DNA of 64,000 nucleotides from Cyanidiococcus yangmingshanensis (Eukaryota; Rhodophyta; Bangiophyceae; Cyanidiales; Cyanidiaceae), in the NCBI GenBank assembly GCA_013995675.1, contig VWRR01000003.1, positions 496,001 to 560,000 on the forward strand, written 5' to 3'. Numbering within the stretch: position 1 is the stretch's first letter; each line of letters opens with the position of its first letter. The notes under the pieces were generated by a model, which saw only the letters and a list, made by a program, of their open reading frames with translations, searched no databases and was not told the origin of the DNA. Both the position numbers and the translations under genes were made by a program. Positions 49,194 through 59,444 of this stretch are shown one piece after another.

Positions 49194-50381
49194 ATGGGAA
49201 ACGCTACTCGCGGATTGAGTAGCTCGATTCAACCGACTTACCTTTACTGGGATCTTTCTCGAGCTGACCACTCCAGTCTAGGTTTCACTTCATCGTTACG
49301 GTTTCAGCGTTGGCTGTCCAGCGGGCAGCGGCTCTGTGCTACCGGGGAACGACGACGACAACGACGACCAGTGTTTGGTCGCGACGCGTCTCGACGACGA
49401 CCGCTTGAGCGACTCTTGAGCGTGCAAGGGACTGGCTTCCCTGAAAGATCGGTTTGCTCGAGTGCTCCGTTGACCGCAATGGAGAGGCACGCTCAAGATT
49501 CGAAGATTCTCGACGGGAAAGCGATCGCGAGGCAGGTGACCAGCGAAGTCGCGACACGAGTGCAGGTGCTTCGCGAGGCCCACGGTCGCTCACCTGGTCT
49601 CGCGGTGGTTATTGTTGGCTCGCGACCGGACTCACAGACGTATGTTCGGAACAAGCGAAGAGCTTGCGAGGAGGCTGGTATGAATTCGCACCTGTTTGCG
49701 CTTGACGCGAGCACGTCGGAAACGGAGTTGATTGAGTTGGTTCGGCGCCTGAACGCCGAGGACGACGTGGACGGGATTCTGGTCCAGCTGCCACTACCAG
49801 ATCATATTCGAAGCGAGCGCGTACTGCAAGAAATAGCTTTCGAAAAAGATGTCGATGGTTTTCACCCGCTGAATGTAGGACGCCTCTGTCAAAAGAGTGC
49901 ATTGTATCCGCCGCTGGCGGTGGCGTGCACGCCGCGCGGATGCCTCGAGCTGCTAGATCGTGCCGGAGTCGACCTTGACGGAAAGCACGCTGTAGTTCTG
50001 GGTCGAAGTAATGTGGTTGGGCTACCCATGGCGCTCCTGTTGCTACAGAGAAACGCCACTGTAACGATCTGTCATAGCCATACCGCCGATCTTGCAGATC
50101 AGGTCTCACGAGCCGATATTCTCGTGGCAGCGATCGGTCGGGCTCATTTCGTGAAAGGCGACTGGATCAAACCAGGCGCTGTGGTTATTGATGTAGGCAT
50201 CAATTCAGTACCGGATACGTCGGCTCCTCGTGGCTATCGTCTCGTGGGAGACGTTGAGTTCCAGGTCGCGAAGGAGCGGGCCGCGCTGATCACTCCAGTT
50301 CCCGGCGGGGTGGGCCCCATGACGATTGCCATGTTGCTCCTGAATACTTTGCAGGCATTCGAACGGCGTCTAAAGTCATGA
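49194..50381 (+). CDS. FOLD: Methylenetetrahydrofolate dehydrogenase/cyclohydrolase, organelle-targeted
   Basis: Bifunctional one-carbon enzyme interconverting 5,10-methylene-, methenyl- and 10-formyl-THF with NADP. Seen (395 aa): about 95-residue N-terminal extension (Ser/Arg-rich, few acids) consistent with organelle targeting; then ILDGKAIARQV, the SxTYVxxK active-site block (DSQTYVRNKRRACEEAGM), DGILVQLPLP, KDVDGFHPLNVG, VVLGRSNVVGLPMALLL nucleotide-binding segment, and the C-terminal PVPGGVGPMTIAMLL signature. All catalytic features present. TTG at 49191 precedes the ATG. Plastid versus mitochondrion not decided. Confidence 0.94.
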   Translation: MGNATRGLSSSIQPTYLYWDLSRADHSSLGFTSSLRFQRWLSSGQRLCATGERRRQRRPVFGRDASRRRPLERLLSVQGTGFPERSVCSSAPLTAMERHAQDSKILDGKAIARQVTSEVATRVQVLREAHGRSPGLAVVIVGSRPDSQTYVRNKRRACEEAGMNSHLFALDASTSETELIELVRRLNAEDDVDGILVQLPLPDHIRSERVLQEIAFEKDVDGFHPLNVGRLCQKSALYPPLAVACTPRGCLELLDRAGVDLDGKHAVVLGRSNVVGLPMALLLLQRNATVTICHSHTADLADQVSRADILVAAIGRAHFVKGDWIKPGAVVIDVGINSVPDTSAPRGYRLVGDVEFQVAKERAALITPVPGGVGPMTIAMLLLNTLQAFERRLKS

Positions 50382-51787
50382 GAGCTCCGTATGGATGATT
50401 AGACCGGAACTTTTTTGAACGGATCAATGTATCTTGATCGAAACTATTCGATGGTAGCATGGATATGCTGCCCGGGAGCGTTCGGCAACAGATGTTTTTT
50501 GGTTGTTTGGTTGGTTGGTTGACGCAAACTGACCCCGATAGCGTGATCTCGTGGCTGCAAAAGATGAAACGCGAATCGAATCATGCGAGAATTTATCATT
50601 CATTACGGCGAGAGCGCTAGACGAATCGTTCCATTGATCTTGACGGAAACGGGACCCTCAAGGAAAATTCCTGTGCAGCCATAGACCGCGATGGGTGCAG
50701 TTTGCTGGTCTCCCCATCCAATACGTAGCAACAACAGACGTTACGAACAGTCCTTACCAGGCGCAGCGCATGCTCACCCAAAATCACCACCGTGGTCGTA
50801 TTCATGGGATCAAGTCTGTCGCCATTCTCTAACCATGAATGCGCTCGCCTGTGCCAGCTCGAAGATTTCGTGAATACACGGATGTCAACGCCCTCACCAC
50901 AGACTGCAGAGTCGCCGCCCATCAAAAAGACGAGCAACACCAACTCCGATAGAAAAGAATTGCAAAAAAGTCTCCGCTCTGTGACCCAGGTCGCCTGTTC
51001 TACCTTTCCGTAGAGACGTATCTTGTCGTTGCGCGCATCCGCGGCACCGCAACTTGCCCGTAAAGACCGTGACAAGCCCCCTGATCCAATGGGGTCACCG
51101 AAAGAGATCAACACGAGCAGCGAATGGCACGCGCACACGTACGCACACCGGCGTTTCCAAGTATCCAGCAGCACACCATTCCGAAGAGAGCACTACCCTT
51201 TTTCCACGCACGATCACAGCATCATCCAGAAAATCGAGTCAACCTATCTCAACATCGAACAGAGCACTCCTTCCTCCAACGCATCCCATGAAGCCGTGCT
51301 CCGACGATCACATCTCCGATAAATCTATTTTCACACACAGAATGATACCAATGTGCACACCTGAAGGCACGCATGGATGTATATCGAGCATCACGCATGC
51401 ATTGCACGTTGTGGTGCACACACGCCTGGCCACGATGGACGTATCGGACTCGAGCAATGCGGCGACCGTGGACGTTGTTATCGTCGTCGTCGTCGACGCG
51501 TTCATCGATGGTGGCGGTTTCCGTGTTCGATCGATCGCGCTGGCGCTCCATCGGTGGCCGGCCGTTCGCCTTGTGGCCGTCGTGATTCGGCCGAGGCAAC
51601 GCGACACGCATGCTGGATGTCCTTGGGACTGCGTGTCGTTACCAGTCGTTGAAAACACAGCGATCTTGTTCGTGTGTGTTCGAAACGTGTCTACGCATCC
51701 TTGTTGGGGAGAAGTGATCGATTAGGTGAACGAGTGTTCAGGTCGACTGAATTAGACGAGGGAACTGCGTCAAGGTGGTGAACGACG
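50382..51787. other. Gene-poor region before the sigma factor
   Basis: About 1.4 kb. Holds a GGTT-rich patch at about 50497-50520 and a minus-strand candidate at 50617-51174. Promoter of the sigma-factor gene is expected in its last part. Confidence 0.35.
50617..51174 (-). CDS. Possible protein, up to 185 aa, unrecognised
   Basis: A minus-strand frame with coding-like stretches NDKIRLYGKVEQATWVTERR, FLSELVLLVFLMGGDSAVCG and TTTVVILGEHALRLVRTVRN. No ATG opens it (GTG at 51174); an internal Met at about 50916 precedes GGDSAV. No family recognised. Confidence 0.3.
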   Translation of the reverse strand: MLLDTWKRRCAYVCACHSLLVLISFGDPIGSGGLSRSLRASCGAADARNDKIRLYGKVEQATWVTERRLFCNSFLSELVLLVFLMGGDSAVCGEGVDIRVFTKSSSWHRRAHSWLENGDRLDPMNTTTVVILGEHALRLVRTVRNVCCCYVLDGETSKLHPSRSMAAQEFSLRVPFPSRSMERFV

Positions 51788-53728
51788 ATGGAGGCGCAAC
51801 CGTTCGCGCAGGAGGTAGCCGCTAGGCAGCGCGTTTATGACCGGGGTTTGGGGTTTGTTCCTGTGTTCTCTGTTCAGTGGCGTTTGAAACCAAGTCAATG
51901 CAGGGGTTGTTTATGGTCTGCCTCATATCGTAGGGTTGCTGTGGTTGAACGTGATGTGGCTTTGGGGGCGTCACGCCTGAGATCGGCCACGGCCTGCAAC
52001 TCCTTGCGTTGCACCCTGGCTGAAGAGGCGGCCAACCCATACCCCGTTACCTCGGTAGACGACTGTGCTGTTCCGCGAACGGTTCGACGCGGCGGGCGTG
52101 GGCCACGGACCGGGGAGCGGTTAGTATCCGATGAGGTTGCTGCAGGCTGCGAGCAATGTGACCGCGCGCTGGACGACGCGGACTCGGTGTTGTCTCTAGA
52201 TGCGCGCCAGCCGCCGAAGCAGCCTGTTGCAGCGAGCGGGCGTCGACGTCAGCGTAGAGTGACGTCGTCAGTCAAGGCTACGCGCGTTGCTATCTCGGAG
52301 ACGCCTCTGCAGACACCGCTCGAAGAGACGGTTATCACAGCCGATCCGCGATTGCCTGTTCCAAACTGGCCGGCGAATGACGAGTATCGGCCTCGCATGG
52401 GCTCTCCTGACCGAATGGCGCTCGGGACGAGGAAAGTATCGTCTGAGAGAGACGATCAAGGGGTTCGTGAACCTCGTCCGGCTCGCCGCCGCCGGCAGTC
52501 CGCTTTTGGGGACCCTGTCGCGCCCGTCGGCATTGCTCAAACAGGCTCCTGGGGAGTTGTCTCCCGAGATGATAACATGTTCTCCGATTGGGGGTTCGAG
52601 AGTGACGAGGGAGACGTGGCACCGCTCGCCGACGAGGATTTGGACGGGTTCGACCAAGGCGAGCGAGAGGTGGGCATCGACGCGGAGGAACGGCTGTCGC
52701 TCGCGGCGCGCGCCAACCGGCATCGCCGCAAGGACAGTGAAAGCAGCACCCTCCGATGGTACTTGCACATGATCGGACGGGTGGATATGCTCTCTCCACA
52801 AGAAGAGATCGCTCTTTCCCGGAAGATCTCGCAGCTTTTGCACTGGGAACGCGTACGACTGGAAATGCATGATCAGCTCGATCGGTCGCCAACGGATGAA
52901 GAGCTCGCTGAGCATCTGGGGATCGAATCGACAGTCTTTAAGCGAAGCCTGGCTGAAGCTCGGAGAGCCAAAGACCGCATGGTGGCAGCAAACCTTCGAC
53001 TTGTGGTCTCCATTGCCAAGCGATATTTGCGCCGTGGTCTACCGCTAGAAGATCTCATCCAAGAGGGTTCACTAGGTCTTATCCGAGCTGCTGAAAAATT
53101 CGACATTCGAAGGGGCTGTCGCTTTAGCACCTATGCTACCTGGTGGGTGAAACAGAGCGTGATGCGCGCGCTCGCAGACCAGGGCCGCACGGTGCGACTG
53201 CCGGTGCATCTCCATGATCGGCTTATCGCAATGCGCAAAGCCGTTCGGTCCCTGAGCATTGAGCGAGGACGCGAACCCACCGAGCGAGAAATCTGCGATC
53301 GTCTGGGAATCTCTCGCAGGCGTCTTCGCGAGCTGCGATCCCTGGCTGTGCAGACAATCTCACTGGAATCTGCGGTGCGGTTTGGGAATACCCACTCGGG
53401 ACCGGAACGAGAGCGCACAACGCTTGCGGACAACGTCGTGCACGAGGGTGCGTCCCCGGAGGAGCAGCTCGAATTCGAGATGCTGCGTGAGGACCTTGAG
53501 CGCTCGCTGCAGCGTCTCAGCCACGTGGAAAAGCGTATTGTGCGTTTGCGATATGGTCTCGACTCGGGTATCGCCAAGACGGTAGATGAGGTGGGCGCTC
53601 TGGTCTGCTTACCACGAGAAGAGGTCCGCGCCATTGAGAGCGCTGCGTTCCGAAAGCTGCGACACACCGGCAATCTGACCGGCCTGAAGGACTATATCAC
53701 TACTTCATCGAACACGAGCGCGCTGTAA
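51788..53728 (+). CDS. SIG: Plastid RNA polymerase sigma-70 factor
   Basis: Nuclear-encoded promoter-recognition subunit for the plastid-encoded bacterial-type RNA polymerase. Seen (646 aa): about 320 residues of N-terminal extension with transit peptide; region 1.2 (WYLHMIGRVDMLSPQEEIAL); region 2 (NLRLVVSIAKRYLRRGLPLE, DLIQEGSLGLIRAAEKFD, RFSTYATWWVKQSVMRAL, the -10 recognition helix); region 3 (LPVHLHDRLIAMRKAVRSLS); region 4 (LSHVEKRIVRLRYGLDSG) with helix-turn-helix for the -35 element, though its last part is less typical (VCLPREEVRAIESAAFRKLR). Red algae have several such factors; which paralogue this is cannot be told. ATG 51788. Confidence 0.95.
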   Translation: MEAQPFAQEVAARQRVYDRGLGFVPVFSVQWRLKPSQCRGCLWSASYRRVAVVERDVALGASRLRSATACNSLRCTLAEEAANPYPVTSVDDCAVPRTVRRGGRGPRTGERLVSDEVAAGCEQCDRALDDADSVLSLDARQPPKQPVAASGRRRQRRVTSSVKATRVAISETPLQTPLEETVITADPRLPVPNWPANDEYRPRMGSPDRMALGTRKVSSERDDQGVREPRPARRRRQSAFGDPVAPVGIAQTGSWGVVSRDDNMFSDWGFESDEGDVAPLADEDLDGFDQGEREVGIDAEERLSLAARANRHRRKDSESSTLRWYLHMIGRVDMLSPQEEIALSRKISQLLHWERVRLEMHDQLDRSPTDEELAEHLGIESTVFKRSLAEARRAKDRMVAANLRLVVSIAKRYLRRGLPLEDLIQEGSLGLIRAAEKFDIRRGCRFSTYATWWVKQSVMRALADQGRTVRLPVHLHDRLIAMRKAVRSLSIERGREPTEREICDRLGISRRRLRELRSLAVQTISLESAVRFGNTHSGPERERTTLADNVVHEGASPEEQLEFEMLREDLERSLQRLSHVEKRIVRLRYGLDSGIAKTVDEVGALVCLPREEVRAIESAAFRKLRHTGNLTGLKDYITTSSNTSAL

Positions 53729-54586
53729 ATTTCTGACCCGACCGGAAGAGCGTGCTGTCACGAATGACATCGAACTGGGTCAATAACCTCATCGTTCAGG
53801 GCACGAACGCTCTCTACGCTCTGTTGTTGGTAGAGCACGGGCAGCGGAACACGATACGCAGATACCGTTTTCGCCCCGAACGACACCGATAGGTTTCCAT
53901 GCCCTTGTCGTGGGCTGTGTCGGAGACGATCCGGAAACAGTCAGCAAGACTGTATCTGTCACTTGATGAGCTGCACGAGCGCCTTGTTTCACGATTGGAG
54001 ACCGTATTGGGCGCTCGGGAGAAGCGGCATGCGATCACGACCTGCTCACGGACCTTTGCGCCCAAAACAGATTCGGCGAAGACGCCTTTCGAGCGTCGAT
54101 CGCATACATTGATAAGCACTTGAATGCGCCGGGTCACTCAACTGAATGACATCGATAAGCAAGTCGATCAAGAAGGACAGCACTTCTCCGACGGTTTGGT
54201 AGGATAGAGCGTGCGTTTCCGCCCAGCGTGACGCGGCACGTGGCAGCGCACCGCGAATGCGCCGCCACCACTGACGCCGCCTTTGTTCTGAGCGGCTCCT
54301 TCCCGAGACCAAAACCAGGCTGAAGACTGCTCGTTCAATGCACGTTACTGTCCTTTGGTAAAAGCGATATTCAGTCGCATCATACGCTGTACTGCTCTGT
54401 CGAGCTGGAGCCTCGGTGACGAAGCGTTGCTGTGGCGCGCCTGTCGGGGAACGTACCATTGCCGGCTCTGAGCGGCCTCTCTTTTTCGACGTGCTCGAAT
54501 GAACGTTCACTGCATGGAATCAGTTCCTGTGCGGAGCGTCTGGTCAGAATCTAGATAGCAGGAACTAAATCTGACCGCCACGCGCC
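53729..54586. other. Region between sigma factor and carrier genes
   Basis: About 860 bases with overlapping candidate frames: plus 53899-54123 (LYLSLDELHERLVSRLETVL, coding-like) and minus 54046-54510 (YQTVGEVLSFLIDLLIDVIQ, coding-like). They overlap, and neither is recognised; at most one is likely real. The minus one could continue through frames ending at 53789. Confidence 0.35.
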
Positions 54587-55636
54587 ATGGATGAACCCGA
54601 GGAGCTGCCGACACTGGTTGCCACTGCGTCGCACCCGCCAGGGGACAACCCGACGTGTCGAGAACACGCGCTCAGCGATTTGTGTAGGTGGTCGGCTTTC
54701 GCTGGTGTCGCTGCACGAACACTCGTCCAACCGCTGGACACCATTCGGGCTCGTGTCATGGTCTCTAGTCGGCCGCTTTCGGTGTGGCAGACCATAGAGC
54801 AAGCGGGTACCGTTCCGCACAAGCAACGGACATGGCGCTGCACCACACTTTTGCGCTCGCTCTATCGCGGCTATTCGATAAGTGTGCTAGTGCAAGCGCC
54901 CGCTGTAGCCACTTACCTCACTGTTTATGAGAAAACCAAGTCTGCGCTATCGCAATGGACAGCCTCGTATCGTGCAGCTCAGCAGCAGCCACCACTTGAT
55001 TTGTCCAGTGCGAGTCCTTGGAACCATCTCTTTTCTGGTCTGGCTGCAGAGAGTGTAAGTGCAGTCTTTTGGACGCCCATGGAGGTGCTGAAGCAGCGCG
55101 CTCAAGTCGCTGCCTCCGATGCGGATGCTTCTCTTCGCGTGCTTACCAGACGGACCTGGGCAGAGGAGGGCGCGCATGCCTTCTTTCGGGGCTATCTGTT
55201 GACCATTGGCGTGTTTGGCCCCTACGCGATGATCTATTTTGTGACCTACGAACGACTGAAGCGGTGGTGGTCGAGCGTGCTCTCTCGAACTGGGCCACTG
55301 CCCTCGTGGAGCGTTCTCACCAGCGCGGCAATCAGTGGGGCAGTTGCTGCAGCCTTGACGACACCGTTGGATGTGCTCAAGACGCGTTTGCAGACATCGA
55401 GACTCCTCGCTGGTGAGCACCTCTCAGCATGGGGACTAGCGAGCCAGCTTGTCCAGCGACAAGGTAGCCGGGTCCTCTTCCGTGGACTCGGCCCGCGCAT
55501 TCTCTGGGTCATGCCCAATACGGCCATCACAATGACGGTTTTTGAGTATTTCAAGGCCCGCGCTGAGTCGCGGACTGCTCCGATTCCACCGTCTGAAGGA
55601 GCCGCTCAATCAAACAGATGCTTTACCGATAGATGA
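54587..55636 (+). CDS. Mitochondrial carrier family (SLC25) protein
   Basis: Inner-membrane solute carrier with the three-fold repeat. Seen (349 aa): the carrier signature in each repeat: PLDTIRAR (about residue 48), PMEVLKQR (about 168) and PLDVLKTR (about 265), with the follow-on motifs SLYRGYSISVLVQAPAVATY, AFFRGYLLTIGVFGPYAMIY and VLFRGLGPRILWVMPNTAIT. Closest in feel to the SLC25A44 / mitoferrin / SAM-carrier group, judged only by these motifs; the substrate is not assignable. ATG 54587. Confidence 0.9.
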   Translation: MDEPEELPTLVATASHPPGDNPTCREHALSDLCRWSAFAGVAARTLVQPLDTIRARVMVSSRPLSVWQTIEQAGTVPHKQRTWRCTTLLRSLYRGYSISVLVQAPAVATYLTVYEKTKSALSQWTASYRAAQQQPPLDLSSASPWNHLFSGLAAESVSAVFWTPMEVLKQRAQVAASDADASLRVLTRRTWAEEGAHAFFRGYLLTIGVFGPYAMIYFVTYERLKRWWSSVLSRTGPLPSWSVLTSAAISGAVAAALTTPLDVLKTRLQTSRLLAGEHLSAWGLASQLVQRQGSRVLFRGLGPRILWVMPNTAITMTVFEYFKARAESRTAPIPPSEGAAQSNRCFTDR

Positions 55637-56412
55637 CTGATTGGGGGACGTACACTTCTCGTCCTTGATCAGTGTCCACTTATCGCAACGGTCATTCAGC
55701 TGGAAGGTTTAGCGGCATGTACTTGTCCTTGGGGTGGAGCTCTTGCTGCTACCGACACGCGATGCCTTCCCGTGGGTCTGCGGAAAAAGATTTCGTTCAA
55801 ACGATATGCCATGCTGAATGATCGCCCAGGTTAGGCAGATCTGCTGCTTGCTTGTGTTCGGCGAAACGCCCATGTTGACGTTACTCGGTGTCGACGAAAC
55901 GACCAAGAGGCCAAGGATCTCTCGTTCAACTCGAAAAGCGCTCGATGAAAATCGCTTCTAAACGAGACCGGTCGATTCGATCAAGGCCCTCAGCTGTCAT
56001 TCGAAGCAGTATCCGAGAGCACAGAGGCCAACGCTTTACATCCGTGCACTATTCTCATCCGCCAACAAGTTTCAACCAAGTGCTGGTAGTGAAAACGGAC
56101 GCGTCGAGAATCCCAAACCCTGTCGAGCCCGTTCCGTGAAAAGCGGCACCAGGTGTTCGCTAGACGGGCAGGACGTCATCATCTTCCGACAACATCTCTC
56201 TGGGCGAGCAGGATTCAACACGACAAGGCATGTTTCAGCAGCGAAAGGGTGGTATCCACCTATTGAAACTGGTGCGTAGATGCCGCCTGGTTCGTGCCTT
56301 GTTGGGATACTGTTTTGCGGCGCTAACTCGGATACACCAGGCGAGACCGACGGGGAGCCTGTTGATGTTGCGACCCAATCTTGGGGTTTCCGGCGGGTCT
56401 GTCGGCTGCTTT
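55637..56412. other. Convergent gap
   Basis: About 780 bases between the carrier (+) and DCAF11 (-). A short minus-strand frame from the ATG at 55873 (MGVSPNTSKQQICLTWAIIQ) is protein-like to about 55740, with a possible continuation one base on (LHPKDKYMPLNLP). Too short to call. Confidence 0.3.
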
Positions 56413-58740
56413 TCAAGCGTCCTCGACTCCGGCAGGTCGCCAGACAATAGCCTGTCCGTCCCAGCCAGCGCTCACGAGTACACCGGGAAGATGCGGACTC
56501 CAACTCATTTCCCGTACAGCGGCCTCGTGTCCACGGAGTGCTGTCAACGACATGCCACTGATGGTGTCAAAGAGGCACACACGCCCATCCTGGCTGCCGG
56601 TATAGACGTAACGTCCACCCGTAGTCGACAAGGGAGAAAAGTAGGCCCGAATAAGGGTACTCAGGACGCGCATGCCGATATAAGTGTAGAGGGAGGTATC
56701 ACCTCGCAAGGTTCTTCGGGTATCGAGCGGTGGATTCATGATATCATTCCATCGATAGTCGTAGTGCGATGGTCGGGGCTGGTCTACTTGGTTCGGGTCT
56801 CGTAATAGACGAATGTCCCAGACTTTGCAACGCTGGTCCTTGCCGATACTCACAACGTAGCGTTGATCGAGAAGATCTGTTGTTTCGGACGCTTGCCGAC
56901 CAACCTCTTCACCTCTCCAAGAGACGTGCGTAATACCCTCTGTGTGTCCGACGAAGGAGCCACAAGCTTGACGCAAGTCGCGACGATCCCAGACATGGAT
57001 ATAGGCATCATCCGCGGCACTGAGGAATACGTTCTGTCCAGCATACGCGACGCTATTCACGTCATCGTGATGGGCACGAAGCGAGGCCACCGGCATCTGT
57101 CGCTCGATGTTATAGAGAATCAGGTCACCGAATACATGGCCTGTATGACTGGTGCCTCCCAAAAGTTCCGTCCCATCAGGTCGAAAGCGAATACTCCAAA
57201 TACCAAGACCATACGAGTTCTCTGCGTCCAATAGCGTCGGCCAAGCGGCTGGGGCAACTGCAGTCGTGCTGCCTTGGTCCTGTGCTAGTCCTGCTGGCGT
57301 CGCGAAACAGAGCGCCTCCTGTTCAGCGTTCGCATCTAAACGGACCAGGTAAACTCGAGGTGTGATGGAGGCATAGGCCAACCAGCTAGAGCCGTGAGCA
57401 TCTCGATACCAATCCACATCGGTGATGGTCCAGCGGAGGTCGCGAGCCACCACCTCAGTCAAAGGGAGACGAGTGCATCGGTGGCTGTCCATTCGTGGTC
57501 GTTCCCAACGCTCCAGCAGGGAGTGCTCGGGTGAGCCACCACACCAAGCGAATACGTCAGGCGATGCAGTATCGTACAGACGCAGACGTCGATCCTGACA
57601 GCTGGTCACCAGAAGTCGCCCATGGTCAAAAAAACGGCAGCCGTACGCTCTCGCTGAATATACGTCTAGTTTGCGACATTCAAACTGGGGCACATAGTGT
57701 TCCAAAAGTTGTGACTTGGCCATCTCGTCAAAACCAGCAGGTACTGATCGATCAGCCGCCCCAGGTGCACGGGCCGTACACGCCCTAGGCATGAGGCAAG
57801 ACCAAGCGTGACGAATGTTCGTGCTTTCAGCCGACTCTTTCATCCTTATCGACTGCTGAGTGTGCTTTCGAGGCAGGCTCGAGTGCGCGACCGTTCCCGT
57901 TCTAGGGTGGCGAACGCTTTGGATTCGGGTGAACTCCTTTTCCAAGTAAACGAAGCGATACCAGAAGGAAGCAAAATGCATCGTGTCGAGCGGTAGTTTC
58001 GGCTCCGATGAGCGACTCGAAAGTAGCTGCATGAACTGTTGCATACGCTCTCGGTTGAGGTCAACGACTTGTTTGGGGGCCTCCGTCACAGGACAGGGCT
58101 CGTTCTCGATACAGGGCATAGGGACTGCTTCGGCGGAACACTCGCGTGCCCTCAAAGCCTCGGTCATGGAACATAAGCGAACTGCCCAGACAGGCTGTAT
58201 CGACTGGGTCTCGTTGGCATTCAAACGGCCGAGGACAACCCGAGTCCCTTCAATCGTCTGGTTGCCGCGCCGTTGCGTGAGCCACTGGCTCAAATAGTTC
58301 AGTTGGGCACCCATTCGTTCTCCGTCGTCGCTCCAGCGTCCAGTCGGGCGTTCAACGTCTTCCAGTTGCCAGAGTGCTTGTGGAAAGACCAGGTCCGCTT
58401 GCACAGAGGCTTGGTTCATCGCAGCACCTGGCGCGAGCCGACTCGAAGCGTACCGTTGAAACTGAAGGTGTTGACGACGGGAACGGCGACGTTGATTCTG
58501 CGTTTCTCCACTAGAGTCCGGATGAACGCCCAGTGCAGCTTCTTCCAAAAGCGCCCTTAATCCTTGAATGAGGGTAGCACCTAGCGCGCTTGAGCTCCAC
58601 TCGACCGAGTCGTCTGGCATCATCGCACTCGTTTGGCTTGGTCGCGATGAACGACGGGGTGCGTCCTCGTCATACTGCTCCGGCTCCGATGATGGCCATT
58701 CGCTGGAACGCGAACTCCTGCCACTTCTCGATGGTGTCAT
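56413..58740 (-). CDS. DCAF11: WD40 protein DCAF11/LEC14B, CUL4-DDB1 substrate receptor
   Basis: Substrate receptor for the CUL4-DDB1 ubiquitin ligase. Seen (775 aa): long polar N-terminal part; about residues 340-770 a WD40 propeller with the DCAF11/LEC14B hallmarks: AYGCRFFDHGRLLVTSCQDR, IWSIRFRPDGTELLGGTS, LRAHHDDVNSVAYAG, SAADDAYIHVWDRR, YVVSIGKDQRCKVWDIR, and the last blade VREMSWSPHLPGVLVSAGWD. VWDRR and KVWDIR are WDxR motifs known to contact DDB1. Longer than plant LEC14B (about 500 aa) because of inserts and the N-terminal extension. ATG 58740. Substrates unknown. Confidence 0.9.
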   Translation of the reverse strand: MTPSRSGRSSRSSEWPSSEPEQYDEDAPRRSSRPSQTSAMMPDDSVEWSSSALGATLIQGLRALLEEAALGVHPDSSGETQNQRRRSRRQHLQFQRYASSRLAPGAAMNQASVQADLVFPQALWQLEDVERPTGRWSDDGERMGAQLNYLSQWLTQRRGNQTIEGTRVVLGRLNANETQSIQPVWAVRLCSMTEALRARECSAEAVPMPCIENEPCPVTEAPKQVVDLNRERMQQFMQLLSSRSSEPKLPLDTMHFASFWYRFVYLEKEFTRIQSVRHPRTGTVAHSSLPRKHTQQSIRMKESAESTNIRHAWSCLMPRACTARAPGAADRSVPAGFDEMAKSQLLEHYVPQFECRKLDVYSARAYGCRFFDHGRLLVTSCQDRRLRLYDTASPDVFAWCGGSPEHSLLERWERPRMDSHRCTRLPLTEVVARDLRWTITDVDWYRDAHGSSWLAYASITPRVYLVRLDANAEQEALCFATPAGLAQDQGSTTAVAPAAWPTLLDAENSYGLGIWSIRFRPDGTELLGGTSHTGHVFGDLILYNIERQMPVASLRAHHDDVNSVAYAGQNVFLSAADDAYIHVWDRRDLRQACGSFVGHTEGITHVSWRGEEVGRQASETTDLLDQRYVVSIGKDQRCKVWDIRLLRDPNQVDQPRPSHYDYRWNDIMNPPLDTRRTLRGDTSLYTYIGMRVLSTLIRAYFSPLSTTGGRYVYTGSQDGRVCLFDTISGMSLTALRGHEAAVREMSWSPHLPGVLVSAGWDGQAIVWRPAGVEDA

Positions 58741-59444
58741 AAGCTCAGCCCTTCATGAATAGCAAGTGGCTCGAAGAGAGGTCTCACCCGAGAGAACCAA
58801 CTCGAGCAGTTGCGTCAGGCGGGGATGCCACGACTCGACATACCGCATCTGGCCAGTCGGCTTGGTGTCTCAGGTTGTCGGACGCTTCTCGCTGGTTCTG
58901 GTTTGACAGCCCCAGAGGGCTCCATTGGTTATATTTCGATTTTAATGGTGCGATCTGTACGTCAGGCACGTCCGAGTGCGCGTTGGAGAGATAGAGACAG
59001 AGAGAACGAAAACGCTGAACCAGGGCGTTGAAAAGCAGTTCGGGGTAAGTCTCGACTGTCTGGGCCTTTGCAACGTTCTAACAGGTTTATCCTCCGTGGC
59101 CGAAAACGAGTCTGGACGTTTTGAAATTGAATGAGAAGCCAGAGTGAGGAGTTGGTTGTGGTGAGCTGGGGTGTAGCAGGTTTTACGGTACACCATAAGC
59201 GATTGATCGATCTCGGCAGAGACTTTGGCAGCGCGAGCAAGGCTTGTCAACGATCATGTCTCTCGTGCGCCTCGATCGTCGTCAAGTGAGGATATCGGCC
59301 ATTTTTCGTCCTTGCGTTCTGGCAAGTCGGCGACCTGGGCCGGTCTCATGTCGATACAGAGCGCTGGATCGAGTCTGCTGTCTCTGGTTGTTTTCGCCCC
59401 AGCAGCGTCGCTTCAGCTGTCTTTGTGGACTTTGAGGGCGCTCT
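58741..59444. other. Gap between two minus-strand genes
   Basis: About 700 bases; holds the DCAF11 promoter and Fip1 3' end. A minus frame at 58942-59250 has a coding-like start (SAEIDQSLMVYRKTCYTPAH) without ATG. Nothing recognised. Confidence 0.35.
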